A DNA stretch of 45,803 bases, taken from NCBI GenBank assembly GCA_019638575.1, contig JAHBTN010000026.1, positions 1-45,803 of the forward strand, read 5' to 3'. Below are positions 1 to 8,845 of the stretch, piece after piece. Within the stretch, counting starts at the first letter, position 1. The number at the start of each line of letters is the position of its first letter. A model generated the notes under the pieces. That model was not told the origin of the DNA, made no database searches, and worked only from the letters and a program-made list of their open reading frames with translations. Origin of the DNA: Ferruginibacter sp. Its GTDB lineage: Bacteria > Bacteroidota > Bacteroidia > Chitinophagales > Chitinophagaceae. The position numbers and the translations under genes were made by a program.

Positions 1-276
1 TTAGAAACCAAAGATCCTGATATCACAAAAATATCAGAAAAGGAATATGTAATGGTTGATGAAGATTATGCCAAATCTTTTAAAGTGATTTTACCTTCAA
101 CTACTACTAAATCTAAAATTGAAAAAGATGCATTTGGCAATGCATTGCTTACCTATTATGCACCGGTAAAAAGTGGTGGCGATAAGTTTTTAATTTATAC
201 AGGCTACCTGTTAGCTGCTTTGGGTGTATTACTTTTCATTAAAAACAGGTTTTTGCATAAAAAAGTAACGACATAA
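1..276 (+). CDS. C-terminal fragment of an unidentified membrane protein
   Basis: The reading frame is open from the first base and stops at 274-276, so the gene starts outside the window; the methionine at 52 is probably internal. The visible 91 residues are polar and lysine-rich. They end in one hydrophobic segment (FLIYTGYLLAALGVLLFI) followed by a short basic tail (KNRFLHKKVTT), as expected for a C-terminal membrane anchor with the tail in the cytoplasm. I do not recognise the family. It lies 79 bp upstream of the patatin-like lipase on the same strand, so co-transcription is possible. Confidence 0.6.
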   Translation, partial: LETKDPDITKISEKEYVMVDEDYAKSFKVILPSTTTKSKIEKDAFGNALLTYYAPVKSGGDKFLIYTGYLLAALGVLLFIKNRFLHKKVTT

Positions 277-284
277 ATATCTTA

Positions 285-309
285 TTTCAACAAACCTTTT
301 TCAACAAAC
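285..309. repeat. 11-bp direct repeat, two copies
   Basis: TTTCAACAAAC occurs at 285-295 and again at 299-309, giving a 14-nt period. It sits in the 79-bp gap before the patatin-like gene. It could be a tandem regulator site or simple slippage; nothing else supports a function. Confidence 0.4.
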
Positions 310-355
310 ATTTTAATACAAAATAATTTTTGGGTTATATTAAATTCAAAAAAAC

Positions 356-2665
356 ATGGCAACCACTAAAGACAACAAAAAAGTAATCAGTTACAGTGAT
401 TTGTTCGTTGGCGATTTTTGGAGATATTTTGTTAAAGCCGTTTGGTTATTCTTTCCTGCCATAGTTTTTATTTTATTCACTTTCTTATGTTTTTGGGAAC
501 TTACACAAGGTAAAGATGTAATGATAATAACCCTCGAAAACCGAAAAGTATTTGGCTTGTTTTTACTGGCATTAATTTTTTGGATGGTTACTACCTGGTA
601 TTCGTCAAGGCTGGTAGCCAAAGCAAAAGAATTACAGCATGGTAATAACCATAAGATGTGGCAAATATTACGCATTCATGGCCCACGTATTTTAGGGTTT
701 ACCTGTATTACTATCATCATACTGGCATTTTTTCAATTACCTGTTCCTTATACGCCAAAGCTTTCAAAGCGTATGTGCTATATTTTATTGTTTTTCAGTT
801 TTAGCTGGTATTTTATCATATATCAAACTGGAAACAGGCTATTAGCACAAAAAAAATTATCAAAGGAACTACAACTGCGTTTTTGGAACCGGGTGCGATT
901 TACAAACTATACCATCCTGGTAATAGCAAGCCTTGTGGTATTGTTATCAAAATGGATATGGGGCTTAATAGCGTTGCTGTTATATTACCAGGTGTCTTTC
1001 CTGATTTTTATTTTAACACGCCGAAATATCATCGATGCAAAAGGGCAATATTCTTCATTAAACAAAGAGCAGTATGATTTTGATAATACCAAATTAAGCA
1101 TTTGGAAAAAAATACGGCGGCTGGTTACTGATAATGAAGACAGGCGGTATTTCCAGGCATTTACCATTATTGGACTTGTAGCTACAACTGTTTACCTCGC
1201 TACCATCTTATCGGTTCATTTTTCTACCTGGCTGGGCACCTTCCCTTTCTTATTACTGGCATTTGGTATTTTGGTTATTCTTGGTAATGTGGTTGCAGTA
1301 TTTTCTATTTTAGCCCGTTTTAATTTTCACTTATTGTTACTCACCCTGGCTTTTATCATTGGTTATTTTGTAGAGCCGCATTACACCAGGCTTATAAAAA
1401 ACGAAAGCACTAATAAATTTTCGCAAAGACAAAACTTAAAAGAGTATTTTACGCAATGGATAAACGACCCTGTAAGGCAACAGATGCTGCAGGATGACAG
1501 CATTAAGAAGTTTCCCATGTTTTTTGTGATGGCAAATGGTGGTGCATCCAGGTCTGGTTACTGGACGGCATCTGTATTATCTAAACTGGAAGATGAGACT
1601 AAAGGTGATTTTTCAAAAAATTTATTTTGCTTAAGTGGTGCATCGGGAGGCAGTATCGGAAACGGAACATTTTTTTCGTTGCTGCGAAGCAGGGATAACC
1701 TGCATAAGTATGATCCATCAAACAGTGCTTTTGTAAATGCAAGTGTTAATTATTTAAAATCAGATTTTTTAACATACACACTTGCCCGTACACTGGGTCC
1801 CGATGTTTTCCGAAACCTGGTAACTCTTTATAATGTTAATGACCGGGCTTCTGCCCTATCACATGCCATTGAAAAGGCTTCCGGAAGCAAGAATTTTTTA
1901 TACGATAGCCTGGGAGTGCCATTCACACAAATCATCACACAAAAAAATAAACCGTACAATTTACCAGTATTATGTATTAATACTACCCGCATGCAGGATG
2001 GAAGTCCGGGTGTAATCAGTAATATAAAGATTTCTGATTCAGTTTTTAATGGCCGTATAGATGTGCTAAACCTGCTGAACGAAAAACAGGATATGCGGCT
2101 TAGTACAGGAATTGTACTGGGCGCCAGTTTCCCATACCTAAGCCCGGCAGGCCGTATTGATAATAAAAAATGTGATACCTGTAAACCTGAAGCAAATTAT
2201 TTTGTTGATGGTGGTTATTTTGATAACTCGGGGTCGGGGGTGGTTTTTGAAATGATTTTTGACCTGCAAAGAATCATTGATGCAGATACTGCTTTAAAAA
2301 ACAAGGATAAGATAGAATTCAATATCATACACATCACCAACGACCTCACTGATGAAATTGATTTAAAATCAGTAAACCCATTGGTAAACGACCTGGCAGC
2401 TCCTTTTAAAACCTTACTGGGCGCTTATGGTACGCAAACATCTGTAAACGATTTGCGCCTTAAAACATATATCAACAACCTGTATAATGATAAATTGCAC
2501 TATACAGTTTTATCATTGTATAAAAAGAACGATACTATGGATTATACCATGAGTTGGGTTATTTCTAAATACGTGTTAAATGCAATTGATAACAGGTTAA
2601 AAACTGATGAAGAAATTGATGACCTGGTAAAGCGTATAAAAGCAATGAATAACAGGAACTATTGA
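356..2665 (+). CDS. Patatin-like phospholipase with a polytopic membrane N-terminus
   Basis: The 769-residue protein has two parts. About the first 350 residues contain roughly nine hydrophobic segments. The C-terminal half carries patatin-family hallmarks: a glycine-rich oxyanion loop (NGGASRSG, near residue 396), the nucleophile elbow GASGG with Ser430, and the catalytic Asp in DGG at Asp618. Patatin enzymes use this Ser-Asp dyad to hydrolyse acyl esters of lipids. The inference is a membrane-embedded lipid acyl hydrolase; substrate and the side of the membrane on which the catalytic domain lies cannot be read from the sequence. The 3' end overlaps the convergent lipoprotein gene by 7 bp. 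Family assignment is confident, substrate is not. Confidence 0.85.
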   Translation: MATTKDNKKVISYSDLFVGDFWRYFVKAVWLFFPAIVFILFTFLCFWELTQGKDVMIITLENRKVFGLFLLALIFWMVTTWYSSRLVAKAKELQHGNNHKMWQILRIHGPRILGFTCITIIILAFFQLPVPYTPKLSKRMCYILLFFSFSWYFIIYQTGNRLLAQKKLSKELQLRFWNRVRFTNYTILVIASLVVLLSKWIWGLIALLLYYQVSFLIFILTRRNIIDAKGQYSSLNKEQYDFDNTKLSIWKKIRRLVTDNEDRRYFQAFTIIGLVATTVYLATILSVHFSTWLGTFPFLLLAFGILVILGNVVAVFSILARFNFHLLLLTLAFIIGYFVEPHYTRLIKNESTNKFSQRQNLKEYFTQWINDPVRQQMLQDDSIKKFPMFFVMANGGASRSGYWTASVLSKLEDETKGDFSKNLFCLSGASGGSIGNGTFFSLLRSRDNLHKYDPSNSAFVNASVNYLKSDFLTYTLARTLGPDVFRNLVTLYNVNDRASALSHAIEKASGSKNFLYDSLGVPFTQIITQKNKPYNLPVLCINTTRMQDGSPGVISNIKISDSVFNGRIDVLNLLNEKQDMRLSTGIVLGASFPYLSPAGRIDNKKCDTCKPEANYFVDGGYFDNSGSGVVFEMIFDLQRIIDADTALKNKDKIEFNIIHITNDLTDEIDLKSVNPLVNDLAAPFKTLLGAYGTQTSVNDLRLKTYINNLYNDKLHYTVLSLYKKNDTMDYTMSWVISKYVLNAIDNRLKTDEEIDDLVKRIKAMNNRNY

Positions 2666-3300
2666 TTTACTGTAGTTTTAACCTGGGTAGGTGTTGATGT
2701 TTTTGGAGTTAAAGGTTTTAACCAGCCACGGGTAAGGCCATAGGCAAGTAAATCAATGAGGCGTGATATAGTTTGAGTTGCTTTTTTAAGGTTATCGGTT
2801 ACGTGTTGCAGGTGTGTTACATTATTTTCTAACTCTGTTGTAATGCCGGCCAGTTCTTTAGTACGTACCTGCAGGTTGGCAAGTATGGATGCGTCTAATG
2901 CACGGGTGAGCTCATTTTGAATAATGTTGATATTGAAAATGGCTTTCGATTTTTTATTGCGCTCAGCCATTGTAAGTTTGGTTTCCGTTTCTGCATTAAT
3001 CTGTTCTTTTAAATCATCCAGTATATTAATGGCAGCATAAGTTGAATCTATCTGCATATTGATGATTCGTTGCTTTTCTTCTTTATCATCTTCTTTTGCC
3101 CCGGGATATTTATTAATAGCCCCGCCATCAAATGGCGTTACGGCTGTATTACCGGTGTCAATTTGCAGGATACTGTCGCCGTTTTTATTACTGTTATCTT
3201 CATAACTAACAGTACTATTATTATTGCAGGCCTGTAATAACATAATACTTAGTGCAATCGTAGTAAGTTTCTTTAAAAAAGGGTTATTTATATGCTGCAT
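2659..3300 (-). CDS. Unrecognised lipoprotein, helical
   Basis: The 213-residue product begins with a lipoprotein signal peptide: basic start, hydrophobic stretch and lipobox LLQAC. The mature part starts with an Asn/Ser/Asp-rich linker. A long region rich in Lys, Glu, Gln and Leu follows (about 65-190) and is likely alpha-helical or coiled coil. No known domain is recognised. The gene lies 9 bp after another lipoprotein gene on the same strand, so the two are almost certainly co-transcribed and may work together at the envelope. Its last codons overlap the convergent patatin-like gene. Confidence 0.75.
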   Translation of the reverse strand: MQHINNPFLKKLTTIALSIMLLQACNNNSTVSYEDNSNKNGDSILQIDTGNTAVTPFDGGAINKYPGAKEDDKEEKQRIINMQIDSTYAAINILDDLKEQINAETETKLTMAERNKKSKAIFNINIIQNELTRALDASILANLQVRTKELAGITTELENNVTHLQHVTDNLKKATQTISRLIDLLAYGLTRGWLKPLTPKTSTPTQVKTTVNQ

Positions 3301-3309
3301 AATAATTTT

Positions 3310-4311
3310 TTAATAAGATATCTTAAATAACCTGTCTCTTGCTGCGGTAAAGCGTGCAATAGTTTCTGTTAGGTTAATATAATCGGCATCAAGTTTTTGC
3401 AGTTCGGCCGGTATTTCGGAACCCGGGTTTTCAGTATTGATGAAATTTTCTAAATACCCGTAGCCGTTTCGTAAATCCAGTATACAAACCGTTAGTTTAT
3501 CAACCAATAAATTAAGTTCTTTTAATTGCAATTGCCAGTTTGCATATACCGGTAAATAATACTTGTAATAATTGTAAGGGTTATTGCCTTGCTGGGTTTC
3601 ATAATATTTCATGTGGTTTAAAAAGTCCTTGTAATTTTCATTGATGAATGATGGCAGGTTTTGCAATTCCCTTTTTATTTTAGGCACATCTGTATTTAAA
3701 AAATCATCGCAAATACCTTCAAAAGGTTCACGTGCTTCATGGATGGCATTTTTAAGGTATTTTTTCTGCAGGGTTTTTATCCTCATCGATCCCATTTCGT
3801 TGATGATGGTGGATGCAATAATACCAACAGATGTAGGAATAGGTTTGGAAGGTGGCACTCGCAGCAAACAGGCTTTATTATAATTGGTTACCAGTCCGTC
3901 GAACGAAGTTTGCCATTGTTTCCTGTCTTTAGAAAATTCGCTATAGTACGATGTACTGATGAGCGCATGTACCATACTTGCATAATTGCCTACAATTTTA
4001 TAAGCATATGAAAAGGAATCTACCAGGTCTAAAAATTTAAACTTATCGCTAAAATCAAGTTGCAGGGCATCAATGCTTTCTTTTTCCGACTGGTTTGTAG
4101 ATATAATACCGCTTAACTGAATGGACTGCGCCTGCGACCTTAACTGGTAAACCCTAAAATACAAATCGGATGGAATATCCGAAATAACTTTTGTGGCAAT
4201 GGCATATTTTTCCACTGCAGTTAGCTGAACAGGTTTTAAAGTACTGCACGATATTAACAGGTTAACTGTAATAATACATGCCAGCAAATTTATTGTAGGG
4301 CGATAAGGCAT
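3310..4311 (-). CDS. Unrecognised lipoprotein, all-helical
   Basis: The ATG at 4311 is chosen over a TTG two codons upstream; it gives a 333-residue precursor with a clean lipoprotein signal (MPYRPTINLLAC, then lipobox LLISC). The mature protein has no recognisable domain and appears largely helical, with many Tyr, Leu and Lys residues. It is the first gene of a two-lipoprotein unit with the gene at 2659-3300. A membrane-attached envelope role is all that can be inferred. Confidence 0.75.
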   Translation of the reverse strand: MPYRPTINLLACIITVNLLISCSTLKPVQLTAVEKYAIATKVISDIPSDLYFRVYQLRSQAQSIQLSGIISTNQSEKESIDALQLDFSDKFKFLDLVDSFSYAYKIVGNYASMVHALISTSYYSEFSKDRKQWQTSFDGLVTNYNKACLLRVPPSKPIPTSVGIIASTIINEMGSMRIKTLQKKYLKNAIHEAREPFEGICDDFLNTDVPKIKRELQNLPSFINENYKDFLNHMKYYETQQGNNPYNYYKYYLPVYANWQLQLKELNLLVDKLTVCILDLRNGYGYLENFINTENPGSEIPAELQKLDADYINLTETIARFTAARDRLFKISY

Positions 4312-4416
4312 TACCAAATGTATTGTTTTTTTATAAATAAAGAAATAAGAACTCTTTTTATAAAACTTACATATTTTATATTTAACATTTTGATAATTCT
4401 GATGTGGGGAGTTAAT

Positions 4417-4449
4417 AAAAAAGCCACATTGTTTTTACAATGCAGCTTT
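4417..4449 (-). terminator. Rho-independent terminator of pdhB
   Basis: On the minus strand an 11-bp stem (AAGCTGCATTG pairing with CAATGTGGCTT, two G-T wobbles) closes a TAAAAA loop and is followed directly by a run of T. It lies 21 bp past the pdhB stop codon. Confidence 0.8.
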
Positions 4450-4469
4450 AATTATTTAACACATCTAAT

Positions 4470-5453
4470 TTATTTTTTCATGTACATCACTTCTTTTACC
4501 AGTTTCACCGTTCTTGGCACATCGGGTAAATAAGCTGCTACCAGGTTGGGGGCATAATGCATAGGTGCATCGGCCGATGTTATGCGGCGGATGGGTGCAT
4601 CCAGATAATCGAAACCTTCTTTTTGTATCCGGTATGTTATTTCGGATGATACAGACGCAAATGGCCATTGCTCTTCTACAATTACCAGTCGGTTTGTTTT
4701 TTTAACACTTTCTAAAATAGTAAACCAATCTAATGGTCGAATAGTTGCAACATCTATTACTTCTGCATCAATACCTTCTTTTGCTAATTCTTCGGCAGCA
4801 GCAAGGGCAATCTTCATCATCTTATTGAATGAAACTATGGTAACATCTTTGCCCGGCCTTTTAATAAAGGCTTTACCAATGGGTAACAGGTATTCTTCTT
4901 CCGGTACTTCGCCTTTATCGCCATACATTACTTCACTCTCCATAAATACAACCGGGTCATCATCACGAATGGCACTTTTTAATAAACCTTTGGCATCATA
5001 AGGGTTTGATACGGAAATAACTTTTAAACCCGGTATATTGGCATACATTGACTCAAATGCGGTAGAATGTTGTGCGCCTAACTGTCCGGCGCTGCCATTA
5101 GCACCCCTGAAAACAATTGGACAGCCAACCTGTCCGCCGCTCATTGCCAACATTTTAGATGCAGTATTTAATATTTGATCTAAAGATAAAACTGCAAAGT
5201 TCCAGGTCATATATTCCACTATCGGGCGCAGGCCGTTTTGTGCGGCACCCACAGCTATTGCCGTAAAACCAAGTTCGGCAATAGGGGTATCAATCACTCT
5301 TTTTTCACCAAACTCGTCAAGCATGCCCTGGCTCACCTTATAAGCGCCGTTATATTCCGCTACTTCCTCTCCCAATAAAAATACTCTTTCATCCCTACGC
5401 ATTTCTTCCTGCATAGCTTCTCTAAGGGCCTCTCTAAAAGCAATTTGACGCAT
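4470..5453 (-). CDS. pdhB: Pyruvate dehydrogenase E1 component, beta subunit
   Basis: The 327-residue protein matches the E1-beta (transketolase-like) family over its full length. It opens with the typical MRQIAFREALREAM and continues with LLGEEVAEYNGAYKVSQG and the TPIAELGFTAIAVGAA region that contributes the conserved Glu for thiamine diphosphate activation. It ends with the transketolase C-terminal domain (VIDVATIRPLD). E1-beta pairs with E1-alpha to decarboxylate pyruvate and acetylate the lipoyl groups of E2. The alpha-subunit gene is not in the window, so pdhB is transcribed alone here, from its own promoter (5476-5506) to its own terminator (4417-4449). A branched-chain 2-oxoacid dehydrogenase beta subunit is the main alternative, less likely given the close match to pyruvate-type sequences. 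Confidence 0.92.
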   Translation of the reverse strand: MRQIAFREALREAMQEEMRRDERVFLLGEEVAEYNGAYKVSQGMLDEFGEKRVIDTPIAELGFTAIAVGAAQNGLRPIVEYMTWNFAVLSLDQILNTASKMLAMSGGQVGCPIVFRGANGSAGQLGAQHSTAFESMYANIPGLKVISVSNPYDAKGLLKSAIRDDDPVVFMESEVMYGDKGEVPEEEYLLPIGKAFIKRPGKDVTIVSFNKMMKIALAAAEELAKEGIDAEVIDVATIRPLDWFTILESVKKTNRLVIVEEQWPFASVSSEITYRIQKEGFDYLDAPIRRITSADAPMHYAPNLVAAYLPDVPRTVKLVKEVMYMKK

Positions 5454-5475
5454 AACAATTTAATTTTTGTGGTTG

Positions 5476-5506
5476 CAAATTTATCTTATAAGGGGCAGAT
5501 AAGCAA
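5476..5506 (-). promoter_or_regulatory. Sigma-ABfr-type promoter of pdhB
   Basis: On the minus strand TTG (5506-5504) is followed after 20 nt by TAAATTTG (5483-5476), matching the Bacteroidetes consensus TTG-N19/20-TAnnTTTG. It lies 22 bp upstream of the pdhB start. The remaining 238 bp up to the next gene (5507-5744) hold only a weak palindrome at 5642-5655. Confidence 0.7.
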
Positions 5507-5744
5507 ATTAGTATTTAGAGGTTAAGAGGGACTTGATTTTACAAAAAATAATATCCGCTTTCATTATAAACAGACTTAGTTAATCTAACAGTATGTATTG
5601 TTTTTTTTAGGCGGCAAACCCTCTTCATTCAAACTATCTACAGCTAATTTTAGCTATAAAGTTTTTTACAGAGAAAATGAGAGATAGGTATCCGGCTAAA
5701 TGGTAAAATCAGCACCGCTTTACATCACTAAATTTTGAAACAGT

Positions 5745-6851
5745 TTAATTCAATAACTCTGATAACTTATCGGTTAATTTTTTACCAAACAGGTTTTTTG
5801 CAATAATCCTTCCTTCCTTATCCAGCAACAGGTTTGATGGAATAGCTTTGATATAATATTGGTCGGATGTGGAATTTTTCCATCCCTGCAAATCACTTAC
5901 TTGTTTCCAAATAAGGCCATCATCAACAATGGCTTTTTTCCATTTAGCGGCGCCTTTTTCATTATCGTACGATACGCCAAATATTTCGAAACCTTTATTG
6001 TTAAATTCTTTGTAGGCTTTAACTATATTGGGATTTTCTTTACGGCATGGGCCACACCAACTTGCCCAAAAATCTACCAATACATATTTACCTTTTAATG
6101 ATGAAAGGCTGAGCGGTTTACCGGTAGTATCCAATTGCGTTATATCGGGAGCATATTGCCCAATAGCAATAGTTTTATAAACGTCAAGCATCTTTTTTAC
6201 ATTTTGGCCCGGTACCGAGTTTTTAACTGATGTTGATAAAGCATTATACAATGGTTCCACTTCATCAGCTTCGGCATAGTAGCCATAGTTTTCAGAAATA
6301 GCCATGGCACTGCGTACCGATTCAGAGTTAGCCAAAACAAATTGTTTTACAACAGCCCTTTTACGCATGGTCATCACCTCTTCAAGCGCATCTAAACTAT
6401 CCATCACCTTTTGGTCTTTATTTTTCGCTGCTTCAGAATAGGCATCGTAAAATTTCTCTTCTTCATCATTCACGGGTTTTAAAAATTCGCTTAATTTTTT
6501 ATCATCTGTATTTAATGCTGATCCGGAAATAACTAAATCTTTCAGTTTATCTCCTTTTCCCTTGATGTTCATTTTTCCGGGTTCAACAAAAAAACGAAGG
6601 TTATCCTGCTTGCGGCCTTTTAATGTTAAGAATGCAGTAGAAGGTTTTTGAACAAATCCTTTAAAACTAAAATTACCATTTACAATTTGTGCAGAGTCTT
6701 TCGTGGCACTGCTTTCGCCATAAACGGTTAGGTACATCATACCTGTTTTTACATCTTTTAATTTTCCTGATATTTGAAAGGCAGTATCAACGGATTGTGC
6801 ATAAGCATTCATAGATGCGGCTACGGTTAATAGCAATAAGTATTTCTTCAT
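5745..6851 (-). CDS. TlpA-like thiol:disulfide protein with DUF4369 domain
   Basis: The 368-residue protein has a Sec signal peptide (cleavage after MNAYAQ). A DUF4369-like beta domain follows (about 25-115), then a helical linker, and a C-terminal thioredoxin-fold domain (about 228-368). The redox motif WCGPC places cysteines at 266 and 269, within the TlpA/AhpC context FWASWCGPCRKENP. In Bacteroidetes this architecture is common in secreted proteins that reduce or exchange disulfides, often linked to cytochrome c maturation or oxidative stress. Partner and substrate cannot be inferred. The gene is monocistronic; the upstream thiolase gene has its own terminator at 6911-6937. Confidence 0.88.
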   Translation of the reverse strand: MKKYLLLLTVAASMNAYAQSVDTAFQISGKLKDVKTGMMYLTVYGESSATKDSAQIVNGNFSFKGFVQKPSTAFLTLKGRKQDNLRFFVEPGKMNIKGKGDKLKDLVISGSALNTDDKKLSEFLKPVNDEEEKFYDAYSEAAKNKDQKVMDSLDALEEVMTMRKRAVVKQFVLANSESVRSAMAISENYGYYAEADEVEPLYNALSTSVKNSVPGQNVKKMLDVYKTIAIGQYAPDITQLDTTGKPLSLSSLKGKYVLVDFWASWCGPCRKENPNIVKAYKEFNNKGFEIFGVSYDNEKGAAKWKKAIVDDGLIWKQVSDLQGWKNSTSDQYYIKAIPSNLLLDKEGRIIAKNLFGKKLTDKLSELLN

Positions 6852-6910
6852 GATTTTAAAATTGAGCGCACAAGTTAATTGAATTGCACAAATACAGGCT
6901 TACCATTTAT

Positions 6911-6937
6911 AAAAAAAATGCCCCAGTTAAGAGGCAT
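6911..6937 (-). terminator. Rho-independent terminator of the thiolase gene
   Basis: On the minus strand ATGCCTC, loop TTAACT, GGGGCAT (one T-G wobble) is followed by seven or more T. It lies 23 bp past the thiolase stop and separates it from the TlpA-like gene. Confidence 0.85.
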
Positions 6938-6960
6938 CTTCATTATTATAGAAAAATAGT

Positions 6961-8139
6961 TTACACATTTTCAATCACCATGGCGCTTGCGCCGCCGCCG
7001 CCATTACAAATTCCCGCTGCACCGTACTTGGCGTTATTTTGTTTTAATACATTTATAAGTGTAACAATTATCCTTGCTCCGCTGCAACCAAGCGGATGCC
7101 CGATGGAAACAGCGCCGCCATTTACATTAACTTTTGCAGGATCTAATTTCATACGACGACTGTTTTCGATACCCACTACCGAAAAAGCTTCATTCAATTC
7201 CCAATAAGCAATGTCTTCCATTTTTAAACCTGCTTTGGCTACAGCTTTTGGTACGGCCAATGCAGGCGTGGTTGTAAACCATTCAGGCGCCTGTTCTGCA
7301 TCGGCATAACTTATTACTTTGGCAATGGGTTTTAACCCTAATTCATCAGCTTTTCCCTTGCTCATCAAAACCAATGCTGCAGCGCCATCATTCATGGTAG
7401 AAGCATTGGCAGCAGTTACAGTTCCATCTTTTTGAAATGCGCCTTTTAAAGAAGCTATCTTGTCAAACTTTACATTGTAAGGTTCTTCATCTTTTGAAAA
7501 AATAACAGCATCGCCTTTGCGTTGCGGAATTTCAACCGGAACAATTTCGTTATCAAATTTACCGGCTTCAATGGCAGCCTGGCTGCGTTTGTAACTTTCA
7601 ATAGCAAATGCATCCTGGTCTTCCCTGCTTACGCCGCATGTAGATGCACATAACTCTGCCGCATTGCCCATGGCTTTTCCATCATACACATCGGTTAATC
7701 CATCTTTAGCCAAACCATCTATTAAAGTGCTGTTGCCATATTTATTTCCCCAACGTACACTATCAGCATAAAAAGGAACATTGCTCATACTTTCCATTCC
7801 GCCTGCCACTACAATATCTGCATCGCCCAATAAAATACTTTGTGCAGCCTGTGCAATGGCTTTCATGCCGCTGGCACATACCTTATTTACTGTTGTACAA
7901 TTTACTTCGTTGGGTAGCCCTGCAAATTTTGCTGCCTGCCGGGCAGGTGCCTGTCCAAGATTGGCCTGCATTACAGATCCCATCAGCACATCATTTACAA
8001 GTTGTGGCTTAAGGCCGGCTTTTTCCAAAGCGCCTTTAATGGCAATGGCGCCAAGTTGAGTGGCTGTAAATCCTTTTAATGATCCACCAAAACTTCCAAT
8101 AGGCGTACGTACCGCCGATATGATATACACTTCTTTCAT
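6961..8139 (-). CDS. Acetyl-CoA C-acetyltransferase (thiolase)
   Basis: The 392-residue length and all catalytic motifs fit a biosynthetic-type thiolase, which joins two acetyl-CoA to acetoacetyl-CoA or runs the cleavage reaction. The nucleophile is Cys88 (NKVCASG), the active-site His is His348 (SIGHPLGCSGAR), and the acid/base Cys378 lies in ICNGGGG. These agree in position with the well-studied Zoogloea enzyme. The N-terminal VYIISAVRTPIGSFGG is also typical. No beta-oxidation or polyhydroxyalkanoate partner genes are adjacent, so the direction in the cell is open. The gene stands alone with its own candidate promoter and terminator. Confidence 0.93.
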   Translation of the reverse strand: MKEVYIISAVRTPIGSFGGSLKGFTATQLGAIAIKGALEKAGLKPQLVNDVLMGSVMQANLGQAPARQAAKFAGLPNEVNCTTVNKVCASGMKAIAQAAQSILLGDADIVVAGGMESMSNVPFYADSVRWGNKYGNSTLIDGLAKDGLTDVYDGKAMGNAAELCASTCGVSREDQDAFAIESYKRSQAAIEAGKFDNEIVPVEIPQRKGDAVIFSKDEEPYNVKFDKIASLKGAFQKDGTVTAANASTMNDGAAALVLMSKGKADELGLKPIAKVISYADAEQAPEWFTTTPALAVPKAVAKAGLKMEDIAYWELNEAFSVVGIENSRRMKLDPAKVNVNGGAVSIGHPLGCSGARIIVTLINVLKQNNAKYGAAGICNGGGGASAMVIENV

Positions 8140-8159
8140 ATAACTTAAAATTTAGGATG

Positions 8160-8167
8160 CAAAGTTA
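8160..8167 (-). promoter_or_regulatory. Candidate -7 element of the thiolase gene
   Basis: TAACTTTG on the minus strand matches TAnnTTTG and lies 20 bp upstream of the start codon. The nearest TTG is 24 nt further upstream, longer than the usual 19-20, so the -33 element is doubtful. Confidence 0.5.
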
Positions 8168-8222
8168 AGCATTGTAAGTAAAGTGTATTTACAAAAACAG
8201 GAACATTTGATTTAATAAAATG

Positions 8223-8283
8223 AAAAATACCATCTGAAATTTATTAAGGGTTTAAAGCTGTTTAAAAAATTAAAGATGGTATT
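8223..8283 (-). terminator. Possible terminator with a long loop
   Basis: On the minus strand AATACCATCT (8283-8274) pairs perfectly with AGATGGTATT (8235-8226), followed by a run of T. The 38-nt loop is long and could fold further. It lies just downstream of the small secreted protein gene at 8307-8681. Confidence 0.5.
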
Positions 8284-8306
8284 ATTGTTATTGCCGGTTT
8301 TAAATA

Positions 8307-8681
8307 TTACCAACGATTGATGAATCTGCGGTCATGGATAAACCTATTCCTGCGGTCGTTAAATTTTGCATAAATAGCATTTATTTCGCTGTTGCGTTTA
8401 TTTTCCAGGTAATTGATCTGGCGCTTTTTTTGATACCATCCCATAAAGAAATGGTTTTTCACCGATCTGATCCTGTAATTGTATTCCCGGTTTATTTGTG
8501 CAATCTGCATATCCCTTTCCCTGGCAGTAAAATAATAGCTGCCATAACCGCCCTGCCCACGGTGATGGTTATCGGCATAAACATCCCTGTTGTTCCTTCC
8601 CTGGTCGTCTTTTGGGCCGTATTGGGCAAATGCCGTACTTAATAAGGCCATTGAAAATAATAGAGTAAAAATCTTTTTCAT
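8307..8681 (-). CDS. Small secreted basic protein, function unknown
   Basis: The 124-residue product has a clear signal peptide (MKKIFTLLFSMALLSTAFAQ). The mature protein is short, rich in Arg, Asn, Tyr and His, and strongly basic. A Gly/His-rich segment after the signal (HHRGQGGYGSYY) precedes a helical region with repeated Arg-Asn pairs. Comparable small exported proteins are common in Chitinophagaceae, but I do not recognise a defined family. It is transcribed alone, divergently from the cytochrome gene. Confidence 0.65.
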   Translation of the reverse strand: MKKIFTLLFSMALLSTAFAQYGPKDDQGRNNRDVYADNHHRGQGGYGSYYFTARERDMQIAQINREYNYRIRSVKNHFFMGWYQKKRQINYLENKRNSEINAIYAKFNDRRNRFIHDRRFINRW

Positions 8682-8845
8682 AATAGTACATTTTAAAAAG
8701 TTAATAATGCCTTTAAGACCTGCTACTATAAATACTGTTTACAAAGGGAATGTTAATTAAAAACTTACAGTTGCTAAAAAAAATATTTCTGCATGAAAAA
8801 TTATTTTTAACTTGTTTCTTATTAAATAAACTTTAAAAATTAAAT

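Noticed and set aside
4315-4322. TACATTTG on the minus strand as a promoter for the lipoprotein unit
   Set aside because: It lies 3 bp from the only start that gives a proper lipoprotein signal, so a transcript from it would lack the start codon.
5642-5655. AGCTAATTTTAGCT palindrome as a terminator of the TlpA-like gene
   Set aside because: A weak AT-rich stem with almost no loop and no T run, about 90 bp from the stop codon.
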